Source: Lepas anatifera (lineage: Eukaryota > Arthropoda > Thecostraca > Lepadidae). From it: 64,000 nucleotides of DNA. The notes under the pieces are model-generated. The model searched no databases and was not told the DNA's origin. It saw only the letters and a program-made list of their open reading frames with translations. The stretch lies in contig JAOTON010000210.1 in assembly GCA_034440635.1 (NCBI GenBank), positions 868,001-932,000 of the forward strand. The letters run 5' to 3'. The translations under genes were made by a program, and so were the position numbers. How positions within the stretch are numbered: the stretch's first letter is position 1; the number at the start of each line of letters is the position of its first letter. Below, one piece after another: positions 36,001 through 48,320 of the stretch.

Positions 36001-37874
36001 GGGATCCTGGCTGTGTAAACTGGCGTCCATAGAATGGGGCTGCTAATTCTGAACCATGCTCTGACGTCACAGGAGGCTGAAGTAAATCCAACTTTAGGCC
36101 AATTCTGGAAATCCCTGTTAATTTTGGACCCAGCAGACCCAAAGCAAAGCCAAAGACGCACAATTGTCCCTTATACATGAGCAGCTTCAGTCATAGGGCC
36201 CTTGGTACGCACCATTGCCTTAAGACGAAATATGGCGCGGCCCAGACGAATGTGGCGAGGCGGAACTTACCATTGTAAGAAGCAAATTCATTTTTATTTC
36301 AATGAAGCATTCACATAAGCTCATAAAACTCATTTTCTGTGATTTCTAAAAAATGATTAATAGTCACAGTGCTGACATTGAACGAAAATATTGTATTTTG
36401 AATCCAAGCTTTGTCCAATGGTATGTTCCACCCTCATGGTCCTTTTTCTAGAGAAGGACCAGGAACGAGTGGCAGAACCGCACCAGATACGCGAGTACAT
36501 GAGTCGATTGGGCCATTCCCGCGGTCGGTACCGTGCTGAGGCTGCTCTTGTATCTGGCGTAAATGTGTTTGAAATGACCCATGGATTCAAATGATATGTG
36601 GTATAACCTTGAAAACATAATTCAACCTCTAGACTGTGCCCGTCGCCATATCCAATTTACTCCTACACCTTGTTTCGTTAAAAATTATGGATATAGGTAA
36701 ATGCCTTTGAAAAGCTTGATCTTTGTTGACCCACCGTGACCTTATTATTGACCTGACCTCAAAATGGTTAGCAGCATGTCAATTTGTGTTCCCAAAGGCT
36801 TTTGGATGATATTCCGAAACTTAGTCTAACTATTTTAGGAGTCGAATTGCGCACTAGACAATTAAGAAAAGCGAAAGCGCCTCACCTGGGTTTAGTAAGG
36901 ACGTCGTAACTCCTAATCCTATCACGCCCTGGCATAGCTTTGTGGCCAAAATTGTTGAATTGGTCGCCTCGAGGTAGGCAAAAAGCGGGGGATGAATAAG
37001 AAATGATTCCATATACGGGGATATGTCCGGAACCCCTTTACAGCAATAGCTTTTGTAATGATTGCTATTTGCTCCCCCGGTTTACATCTGTAGTTCTATT
37101 TCGCTTTTGGTCGGCTCACTAGTGTTGTGCCTGCTCAGGTTTCTTTCTTTTGGATGGCTTTCCTGTCATTGAGAGTCACGTCCAATATCAGCGGGCTGCG
37201 ACCACCATACATACGTCTGTATTAGTTGTCATTGCGATTTACAACCTATTGCCACGGGTATGTAATTAGGAGGTCATCCAGGCAGGTATGCCAAGGTATG
37301 TACGTCATGGTACCATGGTTCAAGCACTATGTCAGGAAAAACAAGTACCATGCACGTACTGGTGTACGATGATGTGGTAGCTGGACTGTCATCGATCCAT
37401 GATCTGTTTGTCTAAACAAAGCCACCAAACTCCACTCATGGGGGGACACTTCTGGACTACCCGCGCAGACGCATCTCCTGTGGTCTCTTGACCACTGAAG
37501 ACTGGCAATGACTTAAAAACTTTGATTCAGGCACAAATGGATCGGCGTCGTTTCGGCCTTGCACGATTTTCCTGGTGTGTGCTGTTTTGTCTTCATACAG
37601 ACAGCATGGGTATAAATTTAAATATCCATTCTAAATTAGATCCAATACAACGCCGATTAGTGAACCGAAAAGTGTTTGGCCCACGTTAGTAAAGCAGATC
37701 ACTTGACAACGGAAAACGGCACCGTTCTTCGATAAGAGGAGAACTAAAAAATAAGGCACAAGGAGAGAGGAAAAACGGTCAACGTATGTATACCAACCGA
37801 TGTCGAACCACTTTCACTCGGACCTATATCTTTTCACTTTTGATGTTTCCTCTGTGGGATGAAACTACACAAGG
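33011..37874. other. No gene recognised
   Basis: A long stretch of mixed DNA with frames of up to about 112 codons on both strands and no recognisable domain. Around 35855-36000 the sequence is GC-richer, with overlapping frames on both strands. A fragment at about 36715-36790 holds TGACCCACCGTGACCTT and GACCTGACCTCAAAATGG, which look like a remnant of the AGGTCA-rich TTAA family. Confidence 0.4.
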
Positions 37875-38667
37875 TAGGGGAGAGTGGGGTAAGATGCCCC
37901 ATCGGGTAAGACGCCCCATCCTCTCTTTTGGCAATCCGGGCCACCACTGGTAAATGATATTGTTCTTGGTCGAAAGCAAAGGCTTTGATTGTTTCTTGCG
38001 CAAAAATTCAGTTCCCTCCTGTGATTTACGTGGAGCTGGTGGGTAAGTCTTTGTTTCGATGCTTTTCTAAAAAAAATTGTCCACACAGGCTGCAGATATC
38101 TCGAAGAATATTGTATGCGTGCTTTGTTTGACTTCCCATTACGAATGATGGTATATTTAACTCATTTACTGAGCATTTCCCTTGAGTGTATTGATTGTAT
38201 GAATTTTTCCCTTCAGGTTTTATCTAGTTTGGGTACTGATGGGAAAGATGACCCCTCAACGAATGGGGAAAGATGCCCCATGGGCAACTTTCCCGGTGGA
38301 AAGGGGCGTCTTTACCCAGAGCAATATAACGCAATTTGTTAGAGTAAACAACTATGTGTTAAACTTGGGGTTAGTCCAAACCTTACCCACGGGCAGCGCC
38401 ACGGAATTGTTTTTGGGGGCTACGAACTCTGGACTGGTGATGGCGGGGGGATGTGAACTTTAAATTGACCGTCTTTGAAAAAGTTAATGACCATGAAGCT
38501 CATGAACAAATTTACGTAGGTAAACGTAGGTGGGTAATAGGGAGACAATAAAAACCTAGGTCGATTTCCAAAACTTGCCGGGAGACGTCCACACAGGTTG
38601 GCAAGTTAGGGGATCCGTCCTCCCGTTCCTGTCCTATGCTTTCGACGCGCATGACCATACGTGTTAA

Positions 38668-39512
38668 CACGCGCATTGACGGGGGACGGGTACCCGCCCC
38701 CTAGGGTTTTTCGGAGACAGCATAAAAACGGCGGCGCGTAGCGCCGCCGTACGTGGCATACCTTTTCCCTCATTCTTTTTACAACGTTTTTTTATTTTAA
38801 GGTTAGGTCATCTCAGGTCAGGTAACCAGTACAGGTCAAGTGATCTGACGTCGAAGAAGTTTAAGATAGCACAAATCGGAACAGGGTGAACTTATCCGAT
38901 TGAAACTCATATCACACAATGGCCCCACCAAGTTCTCTAAAATATTTTGCTATCGATGACCTAAGGTCAGGTACGAGCCATGACCTCTCCATTGGAAATA
39001 CATGGGAAAAATGGTTTTAACTGAATAACTCAGTAATGAAGAGAGATAGAGCGTTTATTTTAACTGCATTATATTTGCCTTGTCATTGCGGTTCTAATGA
39101 TATGCCTTTTGCCCAATTTGACCTTGACCTGACCTCAGATCAGATCAAGTCCTTGATTTGACCTAGCAAGGTCATATTATATATCATTCGATTTGGCTTG
39201 CTGTGAGGATTCATATAGTTTAAATCGTTTTGCTCTGTCTTTACTTGTTCAGATGTAATGGCCGAAAAACTTCATTTACATGTTATCCCTATGTCGGCAT
39301 AGGGCATAGGGATATCGGTTTTGACCTCTAGTGACATTAAATGTGACCTGACAAAAAAATGGTTCAGATATTTTTGATGGAGAAGTGGATGGGCTATCCA
39401 ACTCCGTTTACCGCTTTTCGCTCCCTAGCGCGGTTCTCGAGATCTTAGGGGGGGCGGCTACCCGCTCTCCCCGCCAAAGCGAAGGTGGCTCAGACCCCTG
39501 TCAATGCGCGTG
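38668..39512 (+). mobile_element. AGGTCA-rich TTAA MITE, intact, nested
   Basis: TTAA flanks both sides (38664-38667 and 39513-39516). The ends are CACGCGCATTGACGGGGG and CCCCTGTCAATGCGCGTG, an inverted repeat of about 18 bp. Inside are AAAAACGGCGGCGCG, TCTCAGGTCAGGTAACCAG and GATGACCTAAGGTCAGGTAC, shared with the other copies. It lies within the TA-flanked element, so it is younger than that host. Confidence 0.88.
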
Positions 39513-39985
39513 TTAAATAAGTGCACACTTCAATCTGTCACTTGGTGACTAGCCTTCCCAATTGAAGGACTCGCACCTGAACCCAGGCCACTAACGCAAG
39601 GAATCCCATTACAGCAAAATTTTGCGGTTGGTGCTTTCATTCGATAAAGCCAATCCCAGCTCAATCATTAAAACCTTGAGATAATTATTTGGGAGTTCAC
39701 CGGACCTGACCTGATGCTCCAACCGGAGCTGACCTCAAAGCGGTTTCAGATCAAACTGGTGTGGTGGAGGCGCAAAACAATTAAATTAAAATGGACAAAA
39801 CCGTGAAGCATATTTTAAAACAAAATTGGCCAAAATCAGTCAATTTTGGCCAATTAGGAAGGGACTATGGCTGAACTGTTTACCCTGGATTTGCCTACGA
39901 ATGAGCTAGACCTGAAATATTATACATGGTTAATCCTGCAAAGCTCCGTACCTGATCTCCTATGTCGTCCCCACATTTGCCATCC

Positions 39986-40196
39986 CGATAGCCCAGTTGG
40001 TGGAGCGTTGGGCTCCGGCCCGCTGCTCAGGAACGTGCAGTGGCAGTGCATGTCCAGGCTTGGGATCGGTTCTCCTGAGACGCTTCGGCGCTGAATAATT
40101 TACCCGACGTAGGTCGGCTGGCAACTGACTGGTGAGAGGGCGACCTGAGCGGGGCGGCCGTCCCTGTGATTTGTGGGACGTTTAACTTTAACTTTC
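39986..40196 (+). repeat. tRNA-derived SINE, second family
   Basis: The head ATAGCCCAGTTGGTGGAGCG, then TTGGGCTCCGGCCC, is a clear tRNA D-arm to anticodon-arm likeness. The tail is TTTGTGGGACGTTTAACTTT. The same tail occurs in reverse at 504-528. The cloverleaf is not complete, so it is a retroposon and not a tRNA gene. Confidence 0.7.
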
Positions 40197-40787
40197 AAAT
40201 TAAATCTTCATTACAGGAGTTGCCCGCTCCAATGGTAGGGCTAGGGTCTCCGCGAAAAGTCCATTGATGACCTTAGAGAGACTCCGATTCTAAAAACCGA
40301 ACTTGCAACAACATGCATCTAAAAAAGGCTCTGGAAGACAGACTAGTTAAAGGGGTTGAGATAGCAAATGTATCTAAAAAGACGTGGACGAGGCAGGCAA
40401 AAGTTTTATAAGGAAAGAAAGACAGTGGGCATGACGATACCAGATATCTCATCTGTGGAGTGAGTTTCGTTCTCTCGTGCTAAGAATGGATAGAGTGCAC
40501 TGCCTGGGAAGGCTGGGCCTGTGTGCCTTGACGAGAAGGCTAAGGAGGCTGTGCGCCATAAATGATAGACTGGGAGCCTGTGATGGTTAGTGGGAGGAAG
40601 CTTCGAGTCACCACAAGCCATTTTTACTGTCTGAAGTGAATGCTTTTGTACTTAACTTCTGGCCCATATTTCTTTTAAAATGGGGAATTGAAACAAAGGG
40701 AACACAGAAAAGACAAGGTAGGGGATTTAGGGGAGGTTCTCAGAAACCTCGTACCAGTTTACCTACATCGTTTCGTACTTCGTTGTT

Positions 40788-40944
<157 letters not shown>

Positions 40945-41439
40945 TTTTATATTACTTTTATAGTATGTTTTTATCTTTGGTTTTTATCGTTATTTTTACG
41001 CAACTTTGTTTTATCATTTGACGTGGAAACGTGAAAGATCACCTACACGTTTTATCAATGTGCGTGAACGCCTCTAAATACATCCTGACTTCTGAATAAT
41101 ACTTAAATGATTGCCAATGAAGCTAAGAACTACGAAAAAGCTACTTCATCAACGATAGACCAAAATGGGGTAAGATGTCCAGAGGTGGGGCATCTTACCA
41201 AGCCCCAGGGGCGTCTTACCCACCCGATGGGGTAAGACGCCCCTTTGCAAGCCTCTAGTAAAATCATAATAGTTAGAAAATATGATAATTATCAGCAATT
41301 TCATCGAGTCTATAAGGAAGATAAATGATCATGCTACGACTTGGCATCTAAAGCAGCGCTGTTGGTACCGCGGTTATTCTATAATCCGGATTTCCCTAAA
41401 CCCTGGGCATCTTACCCCACTCTCCCCTATATAAACTAT

Positions 41440-41895
41440 CATTTTTCAATGCGAATTTTCTCATAAATACCTCGACCTCAGAGTCACAAATATTATCGAA
41501 AGCAGAACTCGACGGTTCACTACTTTAATCTCCTACTCTGCTAACCCTCCAAACTCTCCAATCCCTGCGAACTCTCCAAATGGTAGCGAAATAGCAGGAG
41601 CAATTTTTATCACCAAAACGCTGTGGAGTAGCAGGTAGCGAGCTCAAAAGAATTGAAAAATTAGACCACTACCAACATAGTTTTCTTTGAAATTTTCTAA
41701 AAATAACAATGGTAAACACTTCTTGGGGGGTATCACCCTGGTTGCGCTTTATAATGAAAGGTAGCGATGGCGAAGCAGCCGGTTGTGGTTTCAGGATTTT
41801 GAAAAAGTAGCGCTAGTAGCGGTAGCGGTTTCAGCAAGCCAAGGTAGTAGAAGCAGCGGCAGTGGCTTCAAAAATTTAGTACAGGCACCTTCATC
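41440..41895 (+). repeat. Dispersed repeat with GTAGCGG motifs
   Basis: The motif GCGAACTCTCCAAATGGTAG is shared with 56145-56165 (GCGGACTCTCCAAATGGTAG). Both copies end in GTAGCGGTAGCGG-like runs followed by TTTCAG. This is a transposable element relic of unknown class. Exact ends and target duplication were not resolved. Confidence 0.6.
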
Positions 41896-42164
41896 TGACA
41901 GAAAGTACCTTAAACGATATTATAACACTTCAATGAAGATATAGAACTGAAACAAAAGCGTCATCAGGACAGGCACGGAAGAATACGATATTATGAGCGG
42001 CTCAACCCCCCTGAGCTGTTCCAGGTTGAACTCAACGGTTCTGCTCCCTCCCCCCGTTTTTACAGTTCCTACGCTTGTGTGTGCACATACTTCGAGGGGG
42101 TTATGATTTCTGACATGCTTCGCCTTCCATCAACTTCATTTTTACAAAGAGAAGAAAATATTAA

Positions 42165-42613
42165 AGGGAATGTGTCACCTTGGTCGAATCCTGGAATTTA
42201 GTGAAATTAGGCGTACTTTTAGTCAAAAATAATGAAACCACTCATGATTTCCCTGAAAAATGTTCAATAGGCTCAATATTTTGTTTTTAAAAATAATCCT
42301 CTAGGAAAATAAATAAATATCTGCCTGTGGATGATGTCATGATCTGGCAACCACTACCATACTTGAAACGCTTCAAGGGCTTCGATTGGCTGATGCTCAT
42401 CGTGACGTCAGCATATGTCGTCACACCAGCAGCTCACAACAATGGCCGCCCGGCCACGGGCTGATGAGGGGGTTGGTGTCAGGTAGGTTTTAGTTTTTTC
42501 TACGGAAATATCGAGTTCCAAGACAAATGACATATGGAGTACCGGGATTTCCGACTTGCTTTACAACTTGGCTATCTCAGTTAAAATCACGTTATGAAGG
42601 TGCCACAATCCCT
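42165..42613 (+). mobile_element. TTAA MITE, AGGGAATG family
   Basis: The ends AGGGAATGTGTCACCTT and AAGGTGCCACAATCCCT form an inverted repeat, with TTAA on both sides (42161-42164 and 42614-42617). The interior GGCTATCTCAGTTAAAATCA is shared with 62485-63503. It is non-coding. The end sequence differs from the AGGTCA-rich group, so this is a separate family using the same target. Confidence 0.82.
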
Positions 42614-42617
42614 TTAA

Positions 42618-43848
42618 TAGAAGAACAAATGAAAGATGGTATAGGTACGGCCGATATTTAACCCCAAATCTTAAACCCACTTTAGCTTATCTTTAACCCG
42701 AAATACATGTGCACGTGGTGAATGTCACCTTCTTAAATTTAAAATTGAGTGTAGAATTGCAGATTAATACCTAGGAATACGGGGTGGCATGCTATCATTA
42801 TCCCTACGTGACCTCAAACCTCACCTGGGCACACGAGGCCTCGTAGTCGGAAACGCTGTGGTGGGCGGCCACGGGGCCATTTTTCGGATTTTGGAATTTA
42901 GGAGTTTTATGCCTGCCGATTTGAAGAAAATTGTTCAGAGTGTTCTGAATGACCACTATTTTTAAGCTAATTTGGTTTAAATATGCACTTATTACTCATC
43001 AAAGTAAGGCGATGGTGAAATCCAGAAGTAAGGCACTCGATGCGTCTGCTAGATCCGAGTTTTTAACGTTGAATAATGAACGTCAAAACTGAGTCAGGCT
43101 AAAAACAATTAGTATCAAAATGTTCCTCATAATGCGAGCTTTAAGATGATAAGCGTTATGTGTATATTTGAATCTTGATAAAGGTATATAATCGGCGTTT
43201 TAATTACCCCTTTCATAAATTCCCCTTAAAAACTAGTTAGAGCTCAGTGTGCAAATGTGCGCAAAATTTTCCACAGTTAAATTGTATCGGGCCGCCCGCC
43301 GCCCGGAGCCGTCCGCCCGCCCGCCACCCGGCGCCTCCGCGGCTCGCCGCGGCCCGCCGGCCGCCCGCGAGGTGCGGAGGACGCTTATCAGGTGCTTCTC
43401 ATGTCGTATTGCTCGCCTTTATGCACATTATCTTCATTGTAAGCTCATAGGTTTTCTTAACCTTACCAAGAATCACCCTTGGTCAAGGTCACCAATGCAT
43501 AAACCATGCTCATATTGCACATGATTCGACATGCTATGATGAGAGAGGTACACTCATACAAACTACTGTCTTGAACTTCCTGCCGTCTGAATATATGAAA
43601 GAAACCCATATTATCATGCGAACATTCAAACGTGACCTTTTGTGACTTCTGGGGACATCAATTTTAACGAGGGTGGCAAGTGGTATGCAGCTCACAAACT
43701 CATTTCAGTCAGGGGCTCCGAATGGCAATATGTATTTTTTAGCCCGATTAGACGGTTAGTCTGAGAAGAGGCTGGGTATGCTCTTCTGCATGCGGAGTCA
43801 GCACACCTGACCAGGTCGTTAGGGGTCGGGTTAGGTCAATTCATGTGC
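42618..43848. other. No gene recognised; short GC-rich block at 43284-43390
   Basis: The block at 43284-43390 is almost pure G and C with CCGCCCGCC runs. Two overlapping frames cross it and are proline/arginine-rich by composition. Otherwise the sequence is AT-rich, with no feature seen. Confidence 0.4.
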
Positions 43849-43852
43849 TTTA

Positions 43853-44768
43853 CACCCGCACTGGAGGGGGCCTCGGAGGCCCCTCACCTATGTTTCCGAG
43901 GTGGCGTAAGAACAGCTCTTAGAGCCAAAAAACAATATTTGGCGACATTCGAGGGAATAAAACGGCGCATCGATTGGTGAAGATATTAAAAAATCGGCCG
44001 AAAATGTTGTGACATATTGGCTTTCAAACTCAGGCCTGCATTTTGAGATTGCCACAGTCGCGCGGTAGGACCAGTTCGCTTGCATTGGATACCGAGTGGT
44101 GACGTCATAATGTCCTATAACCGCGATAATGTGTCAAGGTCACCTCACATGAAGGTTTAAGCTAAGTTCAAAGGTCACAGGTCAAGGTCATATCGGAATT
44201 TTAAAGGTCATTGACCCCAGCGCTTCCGGTCAAATAGCGTTACCCGGTCGGACGTGTATTATGCTATGAAGTCATAGTTAAAGTACCTGAATGTAAAGAT
44301 CAAATTCAAAGGTCAAGGTTAAAGGTTATTTCTAAAGGTCAATCATCATTTGCCACCAAACACTGGGAATAGTGTTAGTCAAAGTGTACATTATCGGTAC
44401 TATACCATATTGTGACCTCATAGGTCAATGACCTTGGATGACCTTGACCCCAAAATTGTAGCAATGCTTCTTTGCAGCCTTCTCTCTATGACCCTGGTCT
44501 GTCTTTAGCTTATTCCCGTCATTTTCCCGCTTAATAACGGTATTTCCCAATAGGTCCCCAGCATGGCCAAATTTGACGTTTATGACATCATTTGACCTTG
44601 AAGATATTGACCTAGGTCAATGAAAATTGGTCATAATGTAGATCACCATAGCTCCCATTCACCCTTTAAAAAGAGTTTTCTGTGTCTCTTAGTTTCTGAG
44701 ATCTTAGAGGGGGCCTACCAGCCCCCCTACAGTGCGCGTTAGTGCCAGACCCCTCTCCAGTGCGTGTG
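43853..44768 (+). mobile_element. AGGTCA-rich TTAA-type MITE, GCACTGGAGG subfamily
   Basis: The ends CACCCGCACTGGAGGGGGCC and CCCTCTCCAGTGCGTGTG are inverted. The flanks are TTAC and TTAG, consistent with a decayed TTAA. By hand I count about fourteen AGGTCA/TGACCT half-sites between 44130 and 44625, including TCAAGGTCA twice and the palindrome TGACCTAGGTCA at 44607-44618. It is non-coding. The copy at 46207 has the same order of blocks. Confidence 0.72.
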
Positions 44769-44772
44769 TTAG

Positions 44773-45515
44773 GTGAATCAACTTAAGTATACTTCTCTCA
44801 TTGAAATTTATTTAGCATGGTCTCCTGAAAATTTGGGGCGAATCGGTTTGGCCGTTTCAGCACTGTAGCAAAATGAACATAAACAAAAACCTCGGTGGCC
44901 ATCCGTGAGACCGTTTCCGACCACTATGCGAGGGTTCATAGTTACAGCGTGATACCACCACACGAATCTTTGTGCATCATGAACGCTCTGCACATGACTC
45001 TAACAATACCTTGACATTTTAAAACATTATTTTCTTAATCAGCGTCCTCCAGCCTTTAGAACACACCACCTTTTAGGTCCCAAGAGTCTGCTTAACGCCA
45101 GTGACCACTATTTTGGGAAGATATTCACTTATTCTAATTCACTTATTCCAACTCATATTCCGATTGAGAGATTCCAATTCACTTACCAACAATTTTCAAA
45201 GACCCCTCCTGTGATTGAGAGGGGGTTAAAACATATCATGAGCCGTGAGTGCCTTCTGCAAGGACCTCGGGTGTTGGTACCGCTGAGGTATTGCATCCGC
45301 TTGTAACCGTCGTTGTAACCAGGGTCACGCTCAGAGTTCAGATGTAATTACCAGTACCGTTGAGCTCGTGTATTTTAAGGCCAAGTTCAAAACGGACGCC
45401 GGCATGGACGAGAGGCACGGCGCTGCAGTGCCGCACGCAACGTTTTCATCTGGTGCATCCCTCGACGCGAGCAGGCTTAGACGCGGGAACATTGGTGTAT
45501 CCGCAGCCCCGGACG
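44773..45515. other. No gene recognised
   Basis: A segment near 44826-44880 (TTGGGGCGAATCGGTTTGGC) looks like a transposon 3' region, but no coding part accompanies it. Frames of 61-73 codons near 45360 run into the minisatellite. Confidence 0.35.
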
Positions 45516-45795
45516 GTGGTTACAAAACCTCCGTGGAGGTGTTAACAAACCTCCGTGGATCTGGTTACAAACCTCCGTGGGGGTGCTAACAAAACCTTCG
45601 CGGAGGTGTAAACAAAACCTCCGCGAAGGTGTTTAAAATCATCTGTGGAGGTGTCTACGGAACTTCCGTAGAGGTGTTTACAAAACCTCCGTGGAGATGT
45701 TAACAAAACCTTCGCGAAGGCGTTTACAAAACCATCGGGATTTTGTTTACAAAACTTCCGTCGAGGTGTTAACAAAACCTTCGCGGAGGTGTTTT
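45516..45795 (+). repeat. 23-bp minisatellite with palindromic core, about 12 copies
   Basis: The approximate unit is AGGTGTTTACAAAACCTCCG plus TGG. The core ACCTCCGCGGAGGT is an inverted repeat, so each unit can fold. Copies vary between CTCCGTGG, CTTCGCGG and TTCCGTAG, but the pairing is often kept. Frames stay open on both strands, which reflects the repeat and not coding. Confidence 0.92.
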
Positions 45796-46202
45796 CCAAA
45801 ATGTTACGCTTTTCGAGTGTCGGCATTTGTAGAAGCGGGAGGCCTTCGCGTGACTTCTAAGAACGGTTTCAGTCATTCATTTGTCTCATCATGACATTCG
45901 CTACGTAAATCTGCATGAATTGAGGGGATCGTCCTTGACGTTACGAGAGTTATCACGCACCTCAAATGTCAGCGACGGAAGAAAGCTAACACCAGAACAT
46001 CAGTACAACATCAGTACGCCGGAAAGGAAGCAAAGTTGAGAGGAGCGATTGTCGTTCTTATAAATCTATTGGTCAAAATTGACATCGTCCTCAATCTAAA
46101 ACGCAGTGTTTTTAGATAGAGGAATTCAAGAGATCTGCATCCACCGAGGGTTCGACAAACGACGAGCGTAGTGCCCCTTTCCCTTCCATAGCCATTTACT
46201 TT
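45796..46202. other. No gene seen
   Basis: Spacer with no open frame or repeat of note. Confidence 0.4.
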
Positions 46203-46206
46203 TTAG

Positions 46207-47118
46207 CACGCGCACTGGAGGGGAGCATCGGAGGCACGCTCACCTATTTTTGCAGAGATAGCCGGATAATTGCTCGTAGCCGAAATAAGCTATTCGGTCA
46301 CATTTCAGAGAGCTTACGATTGCTGGGGAAAATGTTCGATTGGTGAACAATTTTGAAACTGGGTCAATAAGTTCTTAACTTATAGGCTTTCAAAATCGGT
46401 CCCACATTTTGGGATCACTACAATCACGCGGTCACACCAGCCCTCCTGTATGAGGGACCGAGTGGTGAAATCATAAGGTCATATAAACAAGATAATTTTT
46501 CAAGATCACTTCACATCAAGGTCAAGCTCAACAGTCACAAGTCGGGGTCATGCCAGAATTTTAAAAGCCATTTGCCCCAGTGCTTCCAGTCAAATGACGC
46601 TAACTAGCCTGACGTATACTGTGCTATGACGTCATAGTTTAGGCAACTCAATGTAAAGGTCAAAATGAAAGTTCAATATAAAATGTCATAGGTCAAGGTC
46701 AATCCTCTTTTATTGCCCATCGGCTGCTACAGTAATATTTATTATTTAAATTATAGGTAATATACCATTTTGCGATGTCAGGTCAACGACCTTGAAGGAC
46801 TTTGACCCCAAAACTTGAGAAAAGGGCTTTTTTGGGACCTTTTCCTCTATGACCGTGGTCCACTTTTAGCACAATTCCGACCTTTTCCTGCAAAATTATG
46901 ACATTTTCCAATATATACCCATCATGGTCAATATTTGACATTTATGGCCTCGTTTCACCTTGCAGATACTGACCTAGGTCAATGAAAGTAGGCCGGAGAC
47001 GAAATCCCCCCCTCCAGACAGGCTTTTTCTACGTCTATTGGGTTTTTTAGATCTCAGGGAGTGGCCTGCCAGGCTCCCACCACTGTGCGTTAGTGCCAGA
47101 CCCTCTCCAGTGCTGGTT
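46207..47118 (+). mobile_element. AGGTCA-rich TTAA-type MITE, GCACTGGAGG subfamily, older copy
   Basis: It begins CACGCGCACTGGAGGGGAGC and ends CCCTCTCCAGTGCTGG, with TTAG and CTAA where TTAA is expected. The interior follows the copy at 43853 (TCAAGGTCAAGCTCAAC-like blocks, GACCTAGGTCAATGAAA). Many half-sites are mutated, for example GTCACAAGTCGGGGTCA, so this copy is older. Confidence 0.7.
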
Positions 47119-47122
47119 CTAA

Positions 47123-48141
47123 CCCTATTCTTAACCAGGCTCTTAACTACCCCTATTCCTATCAGGGGAGGGGGAGCAGATTTGCCCTTCCGAGGCCTAA
47201 TAATCTACCTAACCGTCCAATTTTGAAACTTGAAGATGGGATCAATTTATATCACGCTAGCCTCGATTGAAAAAAGAAATTCCAACATTTTGAAAATTGT
47301 GGGCAAGGTCGTGCAAAGTATGCATCTCTTACTTTTTAGATTCTCCGATTCTATTGGCCATGTACTTGGATTTTCACAAAAATATTGCGTTTTGAAAGAT
47401 AACTGATGCCGAACTGTCATCTATTTCAGTTGTGTGAAAATTCATTGGCGGCTCCACGGCTAGAACCACATACATGGTGCGGTATATGGCTAGGTACATT
47501 TTACCTGTATTTTTTCTTTAGATTAGCAAAATTCAGATACGGTGTGACATCTTTGACATCGAAATAAATGACATAATTACAAAAAGTTTATTAGAAGCCG
47601 ATGCAACCAAGATGCATATTGCCAGTGTCTAAAAAGCATGTAGGTACCTATTGCTAATTTTCATATTGCCAACCTTTATCCGCCCATGCCAAGCACGGGG
47701 AATGTAAATTCTGAATGATCTTGTCTTCTTGAACCGCCTATTGATTATTGTTTTTCTATTTGATCTTGGAACCAAATGCGCGCCCAGGACGCTTGTCCCA
47801 TTCATTATGTTTAGAATACTAAATAACCTTGCAGATGCGCGAAGCTCCATTAATTACAATATCTGAGCGCGCCTTTGGTTTCATATTATCATATGATATA
47901 GTGTACGAGTAGTTATAGTTAATTTTATCCCTGCCGGCTGTCCTGTAAGCAGTTTATTTACTCTGCAAAAGTACAATCCAGTTACATTAAGAAACATGAT
48001 TTTGAGGTGCTAGAGCAGCCTCTATAAAAATGGAAATGTGAACTATCACCTGACATTTTGTTCATGATTTTAAAACATTCTAACGCCTTTCAATATTGTT
48101 ACGGACGACTTTGTTTGACGAAAACCGCACCCTACACGATA
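47123..48141. other. No gene recognised
   Basis: AT-rich DNA with frames of 62-87 codons and no domain. No repeat shared with the rest of the window was identified. Confidence 0.4.
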
Positions 48142-48320
48142 ATACTAGGCATAGGCGTAGGAACCGAGGGGGGCAGAGGGCCACTGCCTCCCCCACTTCT
48201 CTGTGATGCCCCCCTCCCCACAACGGAGATAAGAATATCAACAGCTGTGATATCAAGCAAAAACTCAAACTGGCCCAATAGCTTGCCCCGAAAACCCCTT
48301 AAACTTACATGTGCCCCTTA

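Noticed and set aside
45516..45795. CRISPR-like array of regular palindromic repeats
   Set aside because: There are no unique spacers; the whole 23-bp unit repeats. The context is a eukaryotic genome with no cas genes. It is a minisatellite.
43853..47118. LTR retrotransposon with the two AGGTCA-rich blocks as LTRs
   Set aside because: The blocks have inverted terminal ends of their own with TTAA-type flanks, and the sequence between them has no gag or pol.
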